Shown one piece after another: positions 45,971-54,436 of a DNA stretch of 64,000 nt. The position numbers and the translations under genes were made by a program. How positions within the stretch are numbered: position 1 is the first letter of the stretch; the number at the start of each line of letters is the position of its first letter. Source of the DNA: Aquabacterium sp. (lineage in GTDB: Bacteria > Pseudomonadota > Gammaproteobacteria > Burkholderiales > Burkholderiaceae_C). The stretch covers positions 1 through 64,000 of the forward strand of contig NZ_JAUSAR010000036.1 in NCBI RefSeq assembly GCF_030652515.1, in the 5' to 3' direction. Under the pieces are notes generated by a model. That model was given only the letters and a program-made list of their open reading frames with translations. It had not been told where the DNA came from and ran no database searches.

Positions 45971-48900
45971 TCATGCGACTCGCCCTTGCACGTTGGTTGC
46001 CGAGCGCAGCGCGCTGAAGACTGGCCCGCTGTTGGTGGCGATCTGGTTCGTGATGTCGGCCACCACCATGCGCAGCGTGTTGGTCTGCTGGTCATAGGAC
46101 TGAGACTGCACGGTCTGGGGCGTCCCCATGTTCTGAATGATGATCGTTGGGGCCTGGCCACCCCCGACTTGGTTGGCCGGCGTCACGCTACCCGACTTGG
46201 TGGGCATCATGTATTGCTGACCATTGCCAGCCGTAAACATCTCAGGCCGGCCTGTTTCGTTCACGCGGTACATGGTTCCAGCTGAGACCGGGCCGCCGTA
46301 CTGACGGCCGCCGCCAAACGACTTGGCAAGCGCCATCGTACCCAAGAGTGCAACACCTCCAAGCAAGGCAGCCTCGCCGAGAGTTGCGATAGACATCAGG
46401 CCGGCTGCTGGTGCGGCCGCCGTGGCAACGGCAGCAGATGCACCCACCGATGCGGCGGCCATTGTGCCGGTGGCTGTAACTTGGGCGGTAGTTGTTGTCG
46501 CAATAGCCGCCGTCTGCGCCGTTGCCATTGCTGCCGATGTGGTCTGCGAGATCAGTGCATTTTTAATGTGCTGCAAACCGACCTGAACGAGGGCGCCAAC
46601 AGCCTCATTCAGAACAACGCCAGCCAGATTCCGCATGGCGTCTTGCGCGGTCATGGTCCCATCGATCAACCCCATGATCGAGGATGTGGCGCTGCTGGAC
46701 AGGCTGTTGAGCGAGTCGATCAGGAAGGCGTTGGCATCGCTCTGCGACCTGAACGACTGCTCAGCCAGGGCTCGCCGTTGAAGCTCGTATTCGTTGGTGA
46801 TCTGCGTGCGCGCGATCTCGCCCTGCGTGGTGGCGTCAACGCCGGCCAGCGCCATCATTTGCTCGTACTGGGTCACCAGCTGCAGCTTGGCCTCGTACTC
46901 TTGGCGCAGGGCGTCGACTGGGTTGATGGCCTTGGTGAGCTGGGCTCCGTACTCCATGGCCTTCTGCATGTCGGCGGCGTGCTTCTTTTGATCTTCCAGA
47001 GCCTGGGCGTCGGCCTGCTTGCGCTCTTTGTCGATCTCTTCCTGCGTCTTGCGCATCAGTGCCAGGCGGTCGTCCTCGGCTGTTTGGACAATCAGGGTCA
47101 CCGCTTCGGCGTAGGTCTTCTCGTTGATCTTGCGCTCATCGAGGTTTTTCTTGGCAACGCGCAGCTTTTCGGTTTCCGCCTCGTTGATGACATTGATCTC
47201 GGAAGCCTGGGCGCGGCGCAGGTCGGAAAGGTATCCGGCGTCATCGAACTTGTCGGCCTTGGGCTTCGCGGCCTTGCCCTTCTTCTCGGGCATGACCTTT
47301 TGGCGAATACGCTGCTCAAGCTCCGGCGTGAAGGCGTCACCCAGCTCGGCCTTGGCCTTCTTGATCTCAGCGGCAACTCGCTCGGCGTCGGTGGCGTATT
47401 TCTCCAACCACTTCGACGCCTTGCTGGCTTGCCCTGCAGCCTCCAGCTTCTCCCTTTCGTCATTGACGGCTTGCACGCGGCCGTTGAGGATGCCGTACTC
47501 TTTCACCAATGCCTGCACCAGGGCGATGCGCGACACCTCGGGCAGTGGACCGCCCCCATTGATACCTTTGCCAGCCTGAAGATCATTGATCTGCGATTGC
47601 AGGGTGGCCATGCGCTTGGATGCATCGCTGTCTTGCTTGGCCAATCCAGGCAGGCCCGCAGCAGCCAGCGCGTTTCGCTCTTTCAGCTTGGCGATCTGCT
47701 GGTCTAACTCTTCGATGATCGAGTCGGTGCTTCGCTCGACAGCTTGCGTGGCCGTGGCCTCGCTGTCTTTTGCGGCACTGCCCCACATCATCCAGGCGGT
47801 CACACCCAGGCCAAGCAATGTGGTCACCGCCCCGATGGGTCCGCCAAGGAAGCCGATGGCGCGTGAAAGCAAAGCAGAAGCCGACCCTGCCGCAGAAACT
47901 GCGGCGGTGTTGGCTGTCTGGGCCGCAGTCTGGGCAATCTGCGCCGCCGCAAGTGATGACGTCACCCGCGCTTGCTGCTGGCCCAGTACCGCCAGTTGCG
48001 TGGTGGCCGAACCGATCTGCGTCATGACCAGGCCGCGCGCTTGCATGGCCTGCATCAGTTGAAGCTCTGCAACAACCTGCTCCCGACTGACTGCAATGGC
48101 TTGCTTGGTTGCCACCAGCCCGGCAATCTCCGCCGCAGTGCGCTCAACCTCTGCCGCGGTGGCCGCAACAGCAGCGGCCGCCGCTGCCCGCTGGGCTGCC
48201 ACCGCCTGGATGACAGCCTTTGCGCTCTCTGCTGCCCGCAGACCCAGCTCGATTAGGACTTGGCCCAGCTTGGCGGCCGCAACGCCGTAGGCGGCGGCGG
48301 CCAGCAGGTCAAGGTTCGAAGCCAGCGTCGTGATGGCCTGCGAAGTGACCGCGGCCGCACCACTGGCGCTGGCTTGCTCGCCGACGAACAGCATGACCTC
48401 GTTGCGTAAATTCTGAAATGCTCCGCCGATCGTCTGGACCGACTTGGCCTCTTGCTCCAGATCCCCCAGCGCTTTCGGTAAGGCGCTGGCAAGCACCTCG
48501 CTGGTGAGCTGACCAGCTTCGGCCATTGCGCGGAGCTGGCCAATGGGCACGCCAATGCCGTCGGCCAAAGCCTTCATCAGGCGCGGGGCGGCCTCGCTGA
48601 CTGAGTTGAACTCCTCCCCGCGCAAGGTGCCGCTGGCAAAGGACTGCGAAAGCTGCAGCATTGCGCTGGAGGACTCTGCCGCCGATGCGCCGCTGACCTT
48701 CATGGACAGGCTTACCGCGCGAGTGATGTCACCTACAGTCGCCTGCGAAACGCCAAGCTCCTTCGTGGCGCTCGAAACTCTCGCATAGAGCGTGCCGATT
48801 GCAGACAGATCAGTCTGCGCCTCTTGGGCAATGCGCCGCACTGACGCCTGGGCCGCCGCAAGCTGCTCATGGCCGTTTGTGGCGAGCTTGAGCTGAGCAT

Positions 48901-49111
48901 TCAGCTTCGTGTAGGCGTCCGACTGGCCCACCAGGAAAGTGGCGGCGGCATAAGCCTTGACAGCAGAGGTGATCTGGGTGAGCTTCGCTTCGAACGTGTC
49001 CAGGCTGCCGGTCGTTTTGTCCAGTTGCGCCTGCACCTGGCGCTGCCCACGGATCATGGTCCCGGTTTCAAGAGAAACCTCGTAGTACAACGACCCTACT
49101 TTTTCAGCCAT
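45971..49111 (-). CDS. Phage tail tape-measure protein
   Basis: A 1046-residue protein. The N-terminal third is the tape-measure domain (MIRGQRQVQAQLDKTTGSLD, SSAMLQLSQSFASGTLRGEE, FNSVSEAAPRLMKALADGIG). The middle is Ala/Gln-rich and coiled-coil-like. Two hydrophobic stretches occur (ALLSRAIGFLGGPIGAVTTL and the Ala-rich MSIATLGEAALLGGVALLGT). The C-terminus carries AKSFGGGRQYGGPVSAGTMY and NETGRPEMF, common at the end of long-tailed phage tape-measure proteins. It sets tail length in siphophages. Other tail genes are missing here. Confidence 0.88.
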   Translation of the reverse strand: MAEKVGSLYYEVSLETGTMIRGQRQVQAQLDKTTGSLDTFEAKLTQITSAVKAYAAATFLVGQSDAYTKLNAQLKLATNGHEQLAAAQASVRRIAQEAQTDLSAIGTLYARVSSATKELGVSQATVGDITRAVSLSMKVSGASAAESSSAMLQLSQSFASGTLRGEEFNSVSEAAPRLMKALADGIGVPIGQLRAMAEAGQLTSEVLASALPKALGDLEQEAKSVQTIGGAFQNLRNEVMLFVGEQASASGAAAVTSQAITTLASNLDLLAAAAYGVAAAKLGQVLIELGLRAAESAKAVIQAVAAQRAAAAAAVAATAAEVERTAAEIAGLVATKQAIAVSREQVVAELQLMQAMQARGLVMTQIGSATTQLAVLGQQQARVTSSLAAAQIAQTAAQTANTAAVSAAGSASALLSRAIGFLGGPIGAVTTLLGLGVTAWMMWGSAAKDSEATATQAVERSTDSIIEELDQQIAKLKERNALAAAGLPGLAKQDSDASKRMATLQSQINDLQAGKGINGGGPLPEVSRIALVQALVKEYGILNGRVQAVNDEREKLEAAGQASKASKWLEKYATDAERVAAEIKKAKAELGDAFTPELEQRIRQKVMPEKKGKAAKPKADKFDDAGYLSDLRRAQASEINVINEAETEKLRVAKKNLDERKINEKTYAEAVTLIVQTAEDDRLALMRKTQEEIDKERKQADAQALEDQKKHAADMQKAMEYGAQLTKAINPVDALRQEYEAKLQLVTQYEQMMALAGVDATTQGEIARTQITNEYELQRRALAEQSFRSQSDANAFLIDSLNSLSSSATSSIMGLIDGTMTAQDAMRNLAGVVLNEAVGALVQVGLQHIKNALISQTTSAAMATAQTAAIATTTTAQVTATGTMAAASVGASAAVATAAAPAAGLMSIATLGEAALLGGVALLGTMALAKSFGGGRQYGGPVSAGTMYRVNETGRPEMFTAGNGQQYMMPTKSGSVTPANQVGGGQAPTIIIQNMGTPQTVQSQSYDQQTNTLRMVVADITNQIATNSGPVFSALRSATNVQGRVA

Positions 49112-49146
49112 GGATGTTCTCCCCCGTGTCTCTGTGGGTCAGCCGA

Positions 49147-49383
49147 CTAGGTGACTGACCTCGGACCGCGAGGCATGGCCTCGTCGATATTGATGGCGAG
49201 GGTGGTGCTTTGAATGTCGCTGCCAATCGTGACCTCAATATCGCTAAAGGCCAGGATCGGAATCTTGAAGACCGTGCCACCTGGCGTGGTGATTGCAACC
49301 CAGGCACTGCCGGCGACTCCAAGGTTGATTCGACAGGTATCGCCAATCTGTTGTGCTGGCACCGGGACTTCAAGTCGTTGCAT
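49147..49383 (-). CDS. Small unknown protein upstream of the tape-measure gene
   Basis: A 78-residue protein starting MQRLEVPVPAQQIGDTCRIN, with a beta-rich middle (WVAITTPGGTVFKIPILAF) and ending AMPRGPRSVT. AGGAA lies a few bases before ATG 49383. No family was recognised; the beta pattern and place would suit a small tail protein. The in-frame stretch further upstream overlaps the next gene and is not coding. Confidence 0.5.
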   Translation of the reverse strand: MQRLEVPVPAQQIGDTCRINLGVAGSAWVAITTPGGTVFKIPILAFSDIEVTIGSDIQSTTLAINIDEAMPRGPRSVT

Positions 49384-49427
49384 GGAGAGGTTCCTAATTG
49401 GTTTCGAATTTGGTGCATGGTCCTGCC

Positions 49428-49688
49428 TCAATGTGCGCTGGTAGTGACACCTAGGACGCGACGTAGCTCGTCTACGGGCCAGGCCAGGCGGCCATTCACG
49501 CGGATGGGTTGCACAGGGCCGTTCCCAGAGCGGCTTGCCCATTCGCGCAAAGTCTTTTGCGCACGGTTGAGGTAATAAGCGGCCTGCGGTGTGCCGACGT
49601 TCGGGCTGGTCACAAGTTCCAAAGGCGGGAAGGACTTGGGCTTCCCAGCCGAATGGTCTGAGCTCGATGCTGCGATGGTTGCGTTCAT
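49428..49688 (-). CDS. AlpA/excisionase-like DNA-binding protein, paralogue 1
   Basis: An 86-residue protein. The C-terminal half reads AAYYLNRAQKTLREWASRSG, PIRVNGRLAW and VDELRRVLGV, resembling winged-helix excisionase or AlpA-type proteins. It is clearly paralogous to the gene at 54046-54285, sharing PPLELxT, TAxxAYYLNR, QxTLRxWA, PIRVNGRLAW and a final LLGV-like end. It could regulate transcription or direct excision. Confidence 0.65.
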   Translation of the reverse strand: MNATIAASSSDHSAGKPKSFPPLELVTSPNVGTPQAAYYLNRAQKTLREWASRSGNGPVQPIRVNGRLAWPVDELRRVLGVTTSAH

Positions 49689-50312
49689 GTTCCGTCCAGG
49701 CGGCGCCGGAGGGCTCCGCACATTTCAGGATGCTACGGAGGCGCTTTGTCGCTTGAACGGGATGAGCGCTCACCGCCTCAGTAGGGCGGGCATTTGGTGA
49801 GTTCCCGCCGAACAGCGCGGGCCATGCCCGGCCCTTGATGCGAGGGCGATGGATGCTGCCCAGTTCGGCTAAATCTTCGGCTTTATTTTGGGTAGTGATC
49901 GGCGCCACCCCAGTGGTCAGTGGATCTGAGCCGGTCTTGGGTTCGGCTTTATTCGGCTCTATTTTTCACCGAACGGACCCGAGTGCCGAAGTGCTCCGAT
50001 AGGGCCCGCCTTGATCCGTGTGTGCCGCGCTTCGGGCTTTGAGACAAGGCGCCTACTTTTCTTGACGGCCGCTTTCACTCGGAGACGCGAAGTAGCTGGG
50101 TAACCCACTGATTTGAATGGAGTTCTGGCCCGAGGGATCGCGCATCGAAACCCCAAACTGTCGGGGTCCTGTCTGGGTAAATGCACCAGGTGCTCGGCTG
50201 GGCGGCCATTGGTCAGCACCCTTCGGCAGTCGCACCCTTCCCTGAACCTTACTGCTCGCCGCCGACTAATGGTCTGATGGCAGATCCACGGCGAACGATT
50301 TGTGCTTGGCGG
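49689..50312. other. Stretch without a supported gene
   Basis: About 620 bases inside the element. Short frames exist (such as 49959-50219 on the minus strand, GTG start) but lack ribosome sites and recognisable features. It may be a decayed gene or a regulatory gap. Confidence 0.4.
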
Positions 50313-50792
50313 TCAAGAGCAATTTGCGCCCCTTTTGGCTCCAACCATCTCAGCCAGCTTCCTGCTGATGGTCTTGGCCTTCTTGGGAGGTCTGGGTACG
50401 ATCTGGCGGGCCCGGCGTGCCGTCTCCTGCTCCTTCCATGCCTGGGTGTCCGTGTGGTGCAGTCGCTGGCACCTGACCACACCCTGCTCCCGGGTCACCC
50501 TGGTGTGAGTCTGCTCCTGAAGGGCCGATGCTGAGTCTTGGGGCGCGCTCGGCCGGCGTGCAGCGCCGACACAAGGAGGTATGGGCAGGAAGGCCAGATC
50601 AAACACCGAGCACAGACCCCTTGTGTCCGGAAGGGGCTGGCCAGCGGCGGGCACCACCAGACGGGTCGGCCGCTCCCTGGGCATGTACTCGGACTTCACC
50701 TCGATGTCTGGCTCATCCTCCAGGTCGCAATGGGCCAGGCATGAGGCGTCGGGCACAGATGGCGCGGCGAGCGCGGGCGATATGTTCAGCAT
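50313..50792 (-). CDS. Unknown element protein with basic C-terminus
   Basis: A 159-residue protein. AAAGGAG lies five bases before ATG 50792, which is strong support for a real gene. The N-terminal half is acidic and proline-rich; the C-terminal half is basic and helical (QAWKEQETARRARQIVPRPP, KKAKTISRKLAEMVGAKRG). No family was recognised; the basic tail would suit nucleic-acid binding. It is the next gene after the replication module. Confidence 0.5.
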   Translation of the reverse strand: MLNISPALAAPSVPDASCLAHCDLEDEPDIEVKSEYMPRERPTRLVVPAAGQPLPDTRGLCSVFDLAFLPIPPCVGAARRPSAPQDSASALQEQTHTRVTREQGVVRCQRLHHTDTQAWKEQETARRARQIVPRPPKKAKTISRKLAEMVGAKRGANCS

Positions 50793-51057
50793 GTGGCTCC
50801 TTTGCTTCACTTGCGGCAGAGGTATCGAAACGCGGTACCGAAACCGTTCGGAAATCGTTGCGAAATTCGGCCGAGATGTGCGCGGAAATGTGCGAAGTTA
50901 TCGGCGCCGATGCTAGGAAGGAACCCAGCAACGGCGCGGGTTTGCGGGCGATTTGGCCGCGAAGTTTCTGCGCGGAAACTTCGTCGCAAACCGTTCCGAA
51001 ACTTGACGGCAAAGCGCCGCCCGTACCGGAACGAACAGGCCCAACACGCGGCCAAGT
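50793..51057. promoter_or_regulatory. Repeat-bearing region after dnaB, candidate operator or origin
   Basis: It contains AAACCGTTCGGAAA (50841-50854) and AAACCGTTCCGAAA (50988-51001), identical at 13 of 14 bases. An inverted repeat CGAAGTTTC (50960-50968) with GAAACTTCG (50975-50983) has a six-base spacer. Many CGAAA/CGGAAA variants lie between them. A short minus-strand frame (TTG 51061 to 50807) overlaps it but lacks support. Proximity to replication genes suggests an origin or an operator. Confidence 0.4.
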
Positions 51058-52428
51058 TCAAAGCCCGTTGTCATTGCCATGGCCCCGGCTTCTTGATGGA
51101 GGTGGGGTGCTGACGTCCATGTCGCACTCGCCCCACCGCTGGTAGGCGCCTTCGAATCGAAGGGCTATGCGGTCTTTCTTGCCCTGGCGGTTTTTGGCCA
51201 AGATGCAGGCAAGCAGTTGGGCGCCGCCCTCCAGTTCGCCTTTGGGATGGAGCAACAGCACCACGTCGGCGTCTTCCTCGATCGCCCCGGACTCCTTCAA
51301 GTCGGCCAACGTCGGCTCCCGGTCGGCCTTGGCCACGTCTCGGTTGATCTGGCTGAGCACCATCACGCAGATGTCCAGCTCCTTGGCCAAGGTCTTGAGC
51401 CCGCGGCTGATCTCTTCGATCTGATGGTGTCGGCTGGCCTTGCGGTCGGTGGCCGCGCACAGTTGCAGGTAGTCCAGCACCACCAGGTCCAGGCCGCGCT
51501 GAGCCTTGGCTATTTGGCACTTCGACCGGATGGCCATCAGCGTCAAGGCTGGTTGATCGTCAATGTCGATCAATAGGGCTGCGGCTGCCTCCGTGACTTC
51601 CAGCGAGCGTTGCCAGAAATCGCTGTCGTCGGGGCGGCCCCCAATGGCCGTCAGCGTTTCCAAGGGGATCCTGCCCAGGTTCGCTGCTATGCGGTCAAAA
51701 AGGTCGCATCGCGGCATTTCCTGGCTCAGGACCAGCACCCGGTGCTGATCGCCGGCCACATTCAGGCCGATCTGGACGCCCAGCGAAGTCTTGCCAATGC
51801 TGGGTCGGGCGGCGACTACAACCACCCGCCCGCGCCGCAGACCTCCGCCAAGGCATCTATCCAGTCGCGGGAGACGCGTTCTCATGCCGGGTGGTGCAGA
51901 GCCATTACCCAAGGCCTCCCAGTGCTCTGTGCGGGCCGTGAGCCCCTCGAGCAGGCTGACCGGTGCGCTGCGAGCGTCTTGGCGTTGCAGTGCCATCAGG
52001 AGCGACTGAGCCCGGCCCAGAAGCTCGGCAGGTTCGCCAGCCTCCCTGGCGATGGCCTGCACCTGGTCGCCAGCCGACAGCAGGGCGCGCCGCTGGGCCA
52101 TGTCCACCACGATAGCGGCGTACTGGCGCACATGGGCCGTGCTGTAGACGCTTGCGGCCATCGCATGGAGGTAGGCCATGCCGCCGCAGGCTTCTGCCTG
52201 ATGGCCCAGTGCGTCGACCACCGTGACGACATCGGCAGGCTTGCCGGCCGTGATCAGCGCCATGGTGGCCGTCCACACATGGCCATGCACGGCGTTGTAG
52301 AACTGGTCCGCCTTGAGGTTCACATCGGCAAGGCGGTAGGCGGCGGCGTTGTCCAGCAGCAGGCAGCCCAGCACGGCCTGCTCGGCCTCGGCGGACCATG
52401 GCACCGTGGTTGCGTGGTGGCCGCTCAT
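51058..52428 (-). CDS. Replicative DNA helicase, DnaB type
   Basis: A 456-residue hexameric helicase. The N-terminal domain starts VPWSAEAEQAVLGCLLLDNA. The Walker A motif is AARPSIGKTS near residues 206-215, and Walker B is LDLVVLDYLQL near 311-321. LSQINRDVAKADREPTLADL and ESGAIEEDADVVLLLH match the DnaB C-terminal domain. It is clearly an element-encoded version, coupled to the upstream initiator-like gene by ATGA. It should support autonomous or inducible replication of the element. Confidence 0.92.
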   Translation of the reverse strand: MSGHHATTVPWSAEAEQAVLGCLLLDNAAAYRLADVNLKADQFYNAVHGHVWTATMALITAGKPADVVTVVDALGHQAEACGGMAYLHAMAASVYSTAHVRQYAAIVVDMAQRRALLSAGDQVQAIAREAGEPAELLGRAQSLLMALQRQDARSAPVSLLEGLTARTEHWEALGNGSAPPGMRTRLPRLDRCLGGGLRRGRVVVVAARPSIGKTSLGVQIGLNVAGDQHRVLVLSQEMPRCDLFDRIAANLGRIPLETLTAIGGRPDDSDFWQRSLEVTEAAAALLIDIDDQPALTLMAIRSKCQIAKAQRGLDLVVLDYLQLCAATDRKASRHHQIEEISRGLKTLAKELDICVMVLSQINRDVAKADREPTLADLKESGAIEEDADVVLLLHPKGELEGGAQLLACILAKNRQGKKDRIALRFEGAYQRWGECDMDVSTPPPSRSRGHGNDNGL

Positions 52429-53264
52429 GCTGCCACCTCAGTTTTCTCGATGACTTGCCGCCTGCCTTTGTTCGTCAGCAGATAGTCGAGATCGGCGCGC
52501 CAATTCGAATGCTCTGCGCTTTGCCGTGTCCTGCCCATGATGAAGTCGTTATGGGCGGCGCGTTCGAAATACGACTTGATCCATGCCAGGGCCTCCTCAG
52601 CCGAGGTGGCGCGGCGAGTGCCATCGGTTTTCTTGCTGCTGAGAACCCAGCCCCAGAAGCCGCGCATGGCCCGCTGGCGATCATTTGCCATCAGCCGTAC
52701 TGCCGGGAGATCTGGCAATGCTGCGTGATAGATGTCGATGATGGCGTCGTATGGGCAGGGCAGGTCCGCCCTAGCGGACGTATATGTTTTCTCCTGTTCC
52801 TGTTCCTGTTCCTGTTCCTGTATAGGCATAGTCTTCGCGAAGACTTCCGGCAAGGCTTCGGTAAAGCCATGCGTTAAGCCTTTGGCAAAGTCTCCCGCCC
52901 CAGCAATGACGCGGGTTTTCAGGCCGCACTCGGGCAGCAGGTCGAGTGCACTGAGCCAGGCTTTGACGACGTTGGGAGACTCGGGCGGGTTGTACTTCAG
53001 GAAGTTGGGCAGGGCCACCAAACAGGCCTTTGAATCATGCTCTGCCATACCCTTGGACAAGACATCCAGAAAGGCTTTCCGGAAGGCTTCCGGCTGCCAT
53101 CCAAGCTCTTCGGCCAGCCCGGCCAAGGTTGCACGCATGGCGCCCAGGGCTGTCATGTTGGGGTGGGTCAACAGCATGAAAAACACGAGCTTGCCGTTGT
53201 CACCCAGCTCACGGAACTTGGCGTCGTTCCAGATGCGTGGGTCGATCTTTCGATACCTGGCCAT
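52425..53264 (-). CDS. Phage replication initiator-like protein
   Basis: A 279-residue protein starting MARYRKIDPRIWNDAKFREL, the usual opening of phage O-type or primosomal proteins with a winged-helix N-terminus (LAEELGWQPEAFRKAFLDVL). A (Glu-Gln)5 stretch separates it from a C-terminal helical region (RAMRGFWGWVLSSKKTDGTR) that could contact the helicase. Its partner dnaB overlaps its stop. The role in origin binding and helicase loading is inferred from this pairing. Confidence 0.75.
   Translation of the reverse strand: MARYRKIDPRIWNDAKFRELGDNGKLVFFMLLTHPNMTALGAMRATLAGLAEELGWQPEAFRKAFLDVLSKGMAEHDSKACLVALPNFLKYNPPESPNVVKAWLSALDLLPECGLKTRVIAGAGDFAKGLTHGFTEALPEVFAKTMPIQEQEQEQEQEKTYTSARADLPCPYDAIIDIYHAALPDLPAVRLMANDRQRAMRGFWGWVLSSKKTDGTRRATSAEEALAWIKSYFERAAHNDFIMGRTRQSAEHSNWRADLDYLLTNKGRRQVIEKTEVAA
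52793..52820 (+). repeat. Hexanucleotide tandem repeat (CCTGTT), about 4.7 copies
   Basis: The repeat lies within the initiator-like gene and encodes EQEQEQEQEQ on the minus strand. The six-base unit changes only linker length, not frame. Confidence 0.9.
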
Positions 53265-53467
53265 CAGGCACCTCCAACGACATAGACGAACTGCGCCACC
53301 TGGTCGATGTCACCAATGTCACGGACGACATTCCAACGACTAGCGAAGTAACGCACATTGCCATCGGCCGGATCTGTGCGCCAGAGCTGATAGCCGACCA
53401 TGGCCGCGGCGGCGCGAAGGGTGGCAAAGCGCTTGACATCGTCTTGCTCGGTAAGCGGAGGGCTCAT
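53264..53467 (-). CDS. Small unknown protein of the replication operon
   Basis: A 67-residue protein, MSPPLTEQDDVKRFATLRAA at the start and ending in QVAQFVYVVGGA. It overlaps the HTH gene upstream (ATGA) and the initiator-like gene downstream by one base, so it belongs to the same operon. No family was recognised. Confidence 0.6.
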   Translation of the reverse strand: MSPPLTEQDDVKRFATLRAAAAMVGYQLWRTDPADGNVRYFASRWNVVRDIGDIDQVAQFVYVVGGA

Positions 53468-54036
53468 GCGCCCTCCGCAAGATCAGTGACCAAGTCGGCC
53501 GAGGTGGGCTGGCTGGGCTGGCACCGGCCAGAGGATGGGCAAGTAGCACCACGCTGAAGGGTATAGATGCCGATGCAATGCGGTCGACCACACTCAGTGC
53601 GCTGCAGCACCCGGTTTGTGACGATGTTGTGCCCTTTATTCCGAAGGCTCATGACGCGGGCGCGGGGGTCGTAGATGTCTAAGTAGCGCGACGCCTCGTA
53701 GGTCGTGAGGCTCCAGCGGCTCAAAGCCTCCAGCGTGCGCCTCTCCTGCGTCGCACCGCTGTCACCGGGCATCTCGTCGCGCAAAGCTTTCAGCGCTTGC
53801 ACCTTCTCGGGCGTCGAGGTGTAGGTGCTCAAGCCGATCTTGGCGCCGCCCTTTGCCTGGGCTATGACATGGGCGCGCGAGTCCAGCGCTTTGCCTTTTG
53901 CCGGTCGGCTGCTACCATCCGAGGACTTGCTTTTTCGTTTGATCTTGGGGCCCGACACCGTTGGCGCGGTGGTTCGGGTCTCGCCTTTTTTGGGGATGGC
54001 TTTGCCCGCCTTGCTGGGCTTGCGTGAGGATGTCAT
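53464..54036 (-). CDS. HTH_39-type helix-turn-helix protein
   Basis: A 190-residue protein. The first 65 residues are a basic disordered tail (KPSKAGKAIPKKGETRTT, KIKRKSKSSDG). The helix-turn-helix is near 105-160: LEALSRWSLTTYEASRYLDI, ARVMSLRNKGHNIVTNRV, CGRPHCIGIYTL, as in phage HTH_39 proteins. TGAGG lies eight bases before the ATG. It heads the operon that includes the initiator-like protein and dnaB, and may regulate it. Confidence 0.7.
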   Translation of the reverse strand: MTSSRKPSKAGKAIPKKGETRTTAPTVSGPKIKRKSKSSDGSSRPAKGKALDSRAHVIAQAKGGAKIGLSTYTSTPEKVQALKALRDEMPGDSGATQERRTLEALSRWSLTTYEASRYLDIYDPRARVMSLRNKGHNIVTNRVLQRTECGRPHCIGIYTLQRGATCPSSGRCQPSQPTSADLVTDLAEGA

Positions 54037-54045
54037 TGCAGCACC

Positions 54046-54285
54046 TCACTGAACGCCGAGGAGGCGCTTGATGTCGGCGACTTGCCAGGCCAGGCGGCCA
54101 TTCACGCGGATGGGACGCAATGGACCCTTTTCCGAGCAGGCCCAGCCGCGCAATGTCTGCTGCTGCCTGTTCAGGTAATAGGCTGTCGCTGCAGTGTCAA
54201 CTGTGGGGCGGGTGATGAGTTCCAACGGAGGGAACTGTTCAGGATGTGCGCCTTGGCGAACTTCGCTGCTGTGATGCGTTTGCAT
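54046..54285 (-). CDS. AlpA/excisionase-like DNA-binding protein, paralogue 2
   Basis: A 79-residue protein with FPPLELITRPTVDTAATAYY, LNRQQQTLRGWACSEKG, PIRVNGRLAWQVADIKRLLG. It is the paralogue of the gene at 49428-49688. AAGGA lies nine bases before the start. It lies nine bases before the HTH_39-type gene and could be the first regulator of the replication operon. Confidence 0.7.
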   Translation of the reverse strand: MQTHHSSEVRQGAHPEQFPPLELITRPTVDTAATAYYLNRQQQTLRGWACSEKGPLRPIRVNGRLAWQVADIKRLLGVQ

Positions 54286-54436
54286 GTCGAACCATCCTTA
54301 AGGCTGCCTGCCTTGTTGTGATGGTTCTGGAGTGTTGGATTAAGGGAGTGAAGGGGAAAAGCGCGGGAATCTGGTGCGTTGACATTTCCTCTGTGCGCGA
54401 GAGGCTAGGCGTGTAGAGCGGGAGTCTGAGCGGGAG

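Noticed and set aside
49959-50219. 86-residue minus-strand gene
   Set aside because: GTG start with badly spaced ribosome site and no recognisable features; left as an unassigned stretch.
50807-51061. 84-residue minus-strand gene after dnaB
   Set aside because: TTG start, Arg/Phe-rich composition produced by the repeated CGAAA motifs, no ribosome site and no recognisable family.
52793-52820. Short CRISPR-like array
   Set aside because: A six-base tandem repeat with no spacers, inside a coding frame. No CRISPR array or cas gene was seen anywhere in the window.
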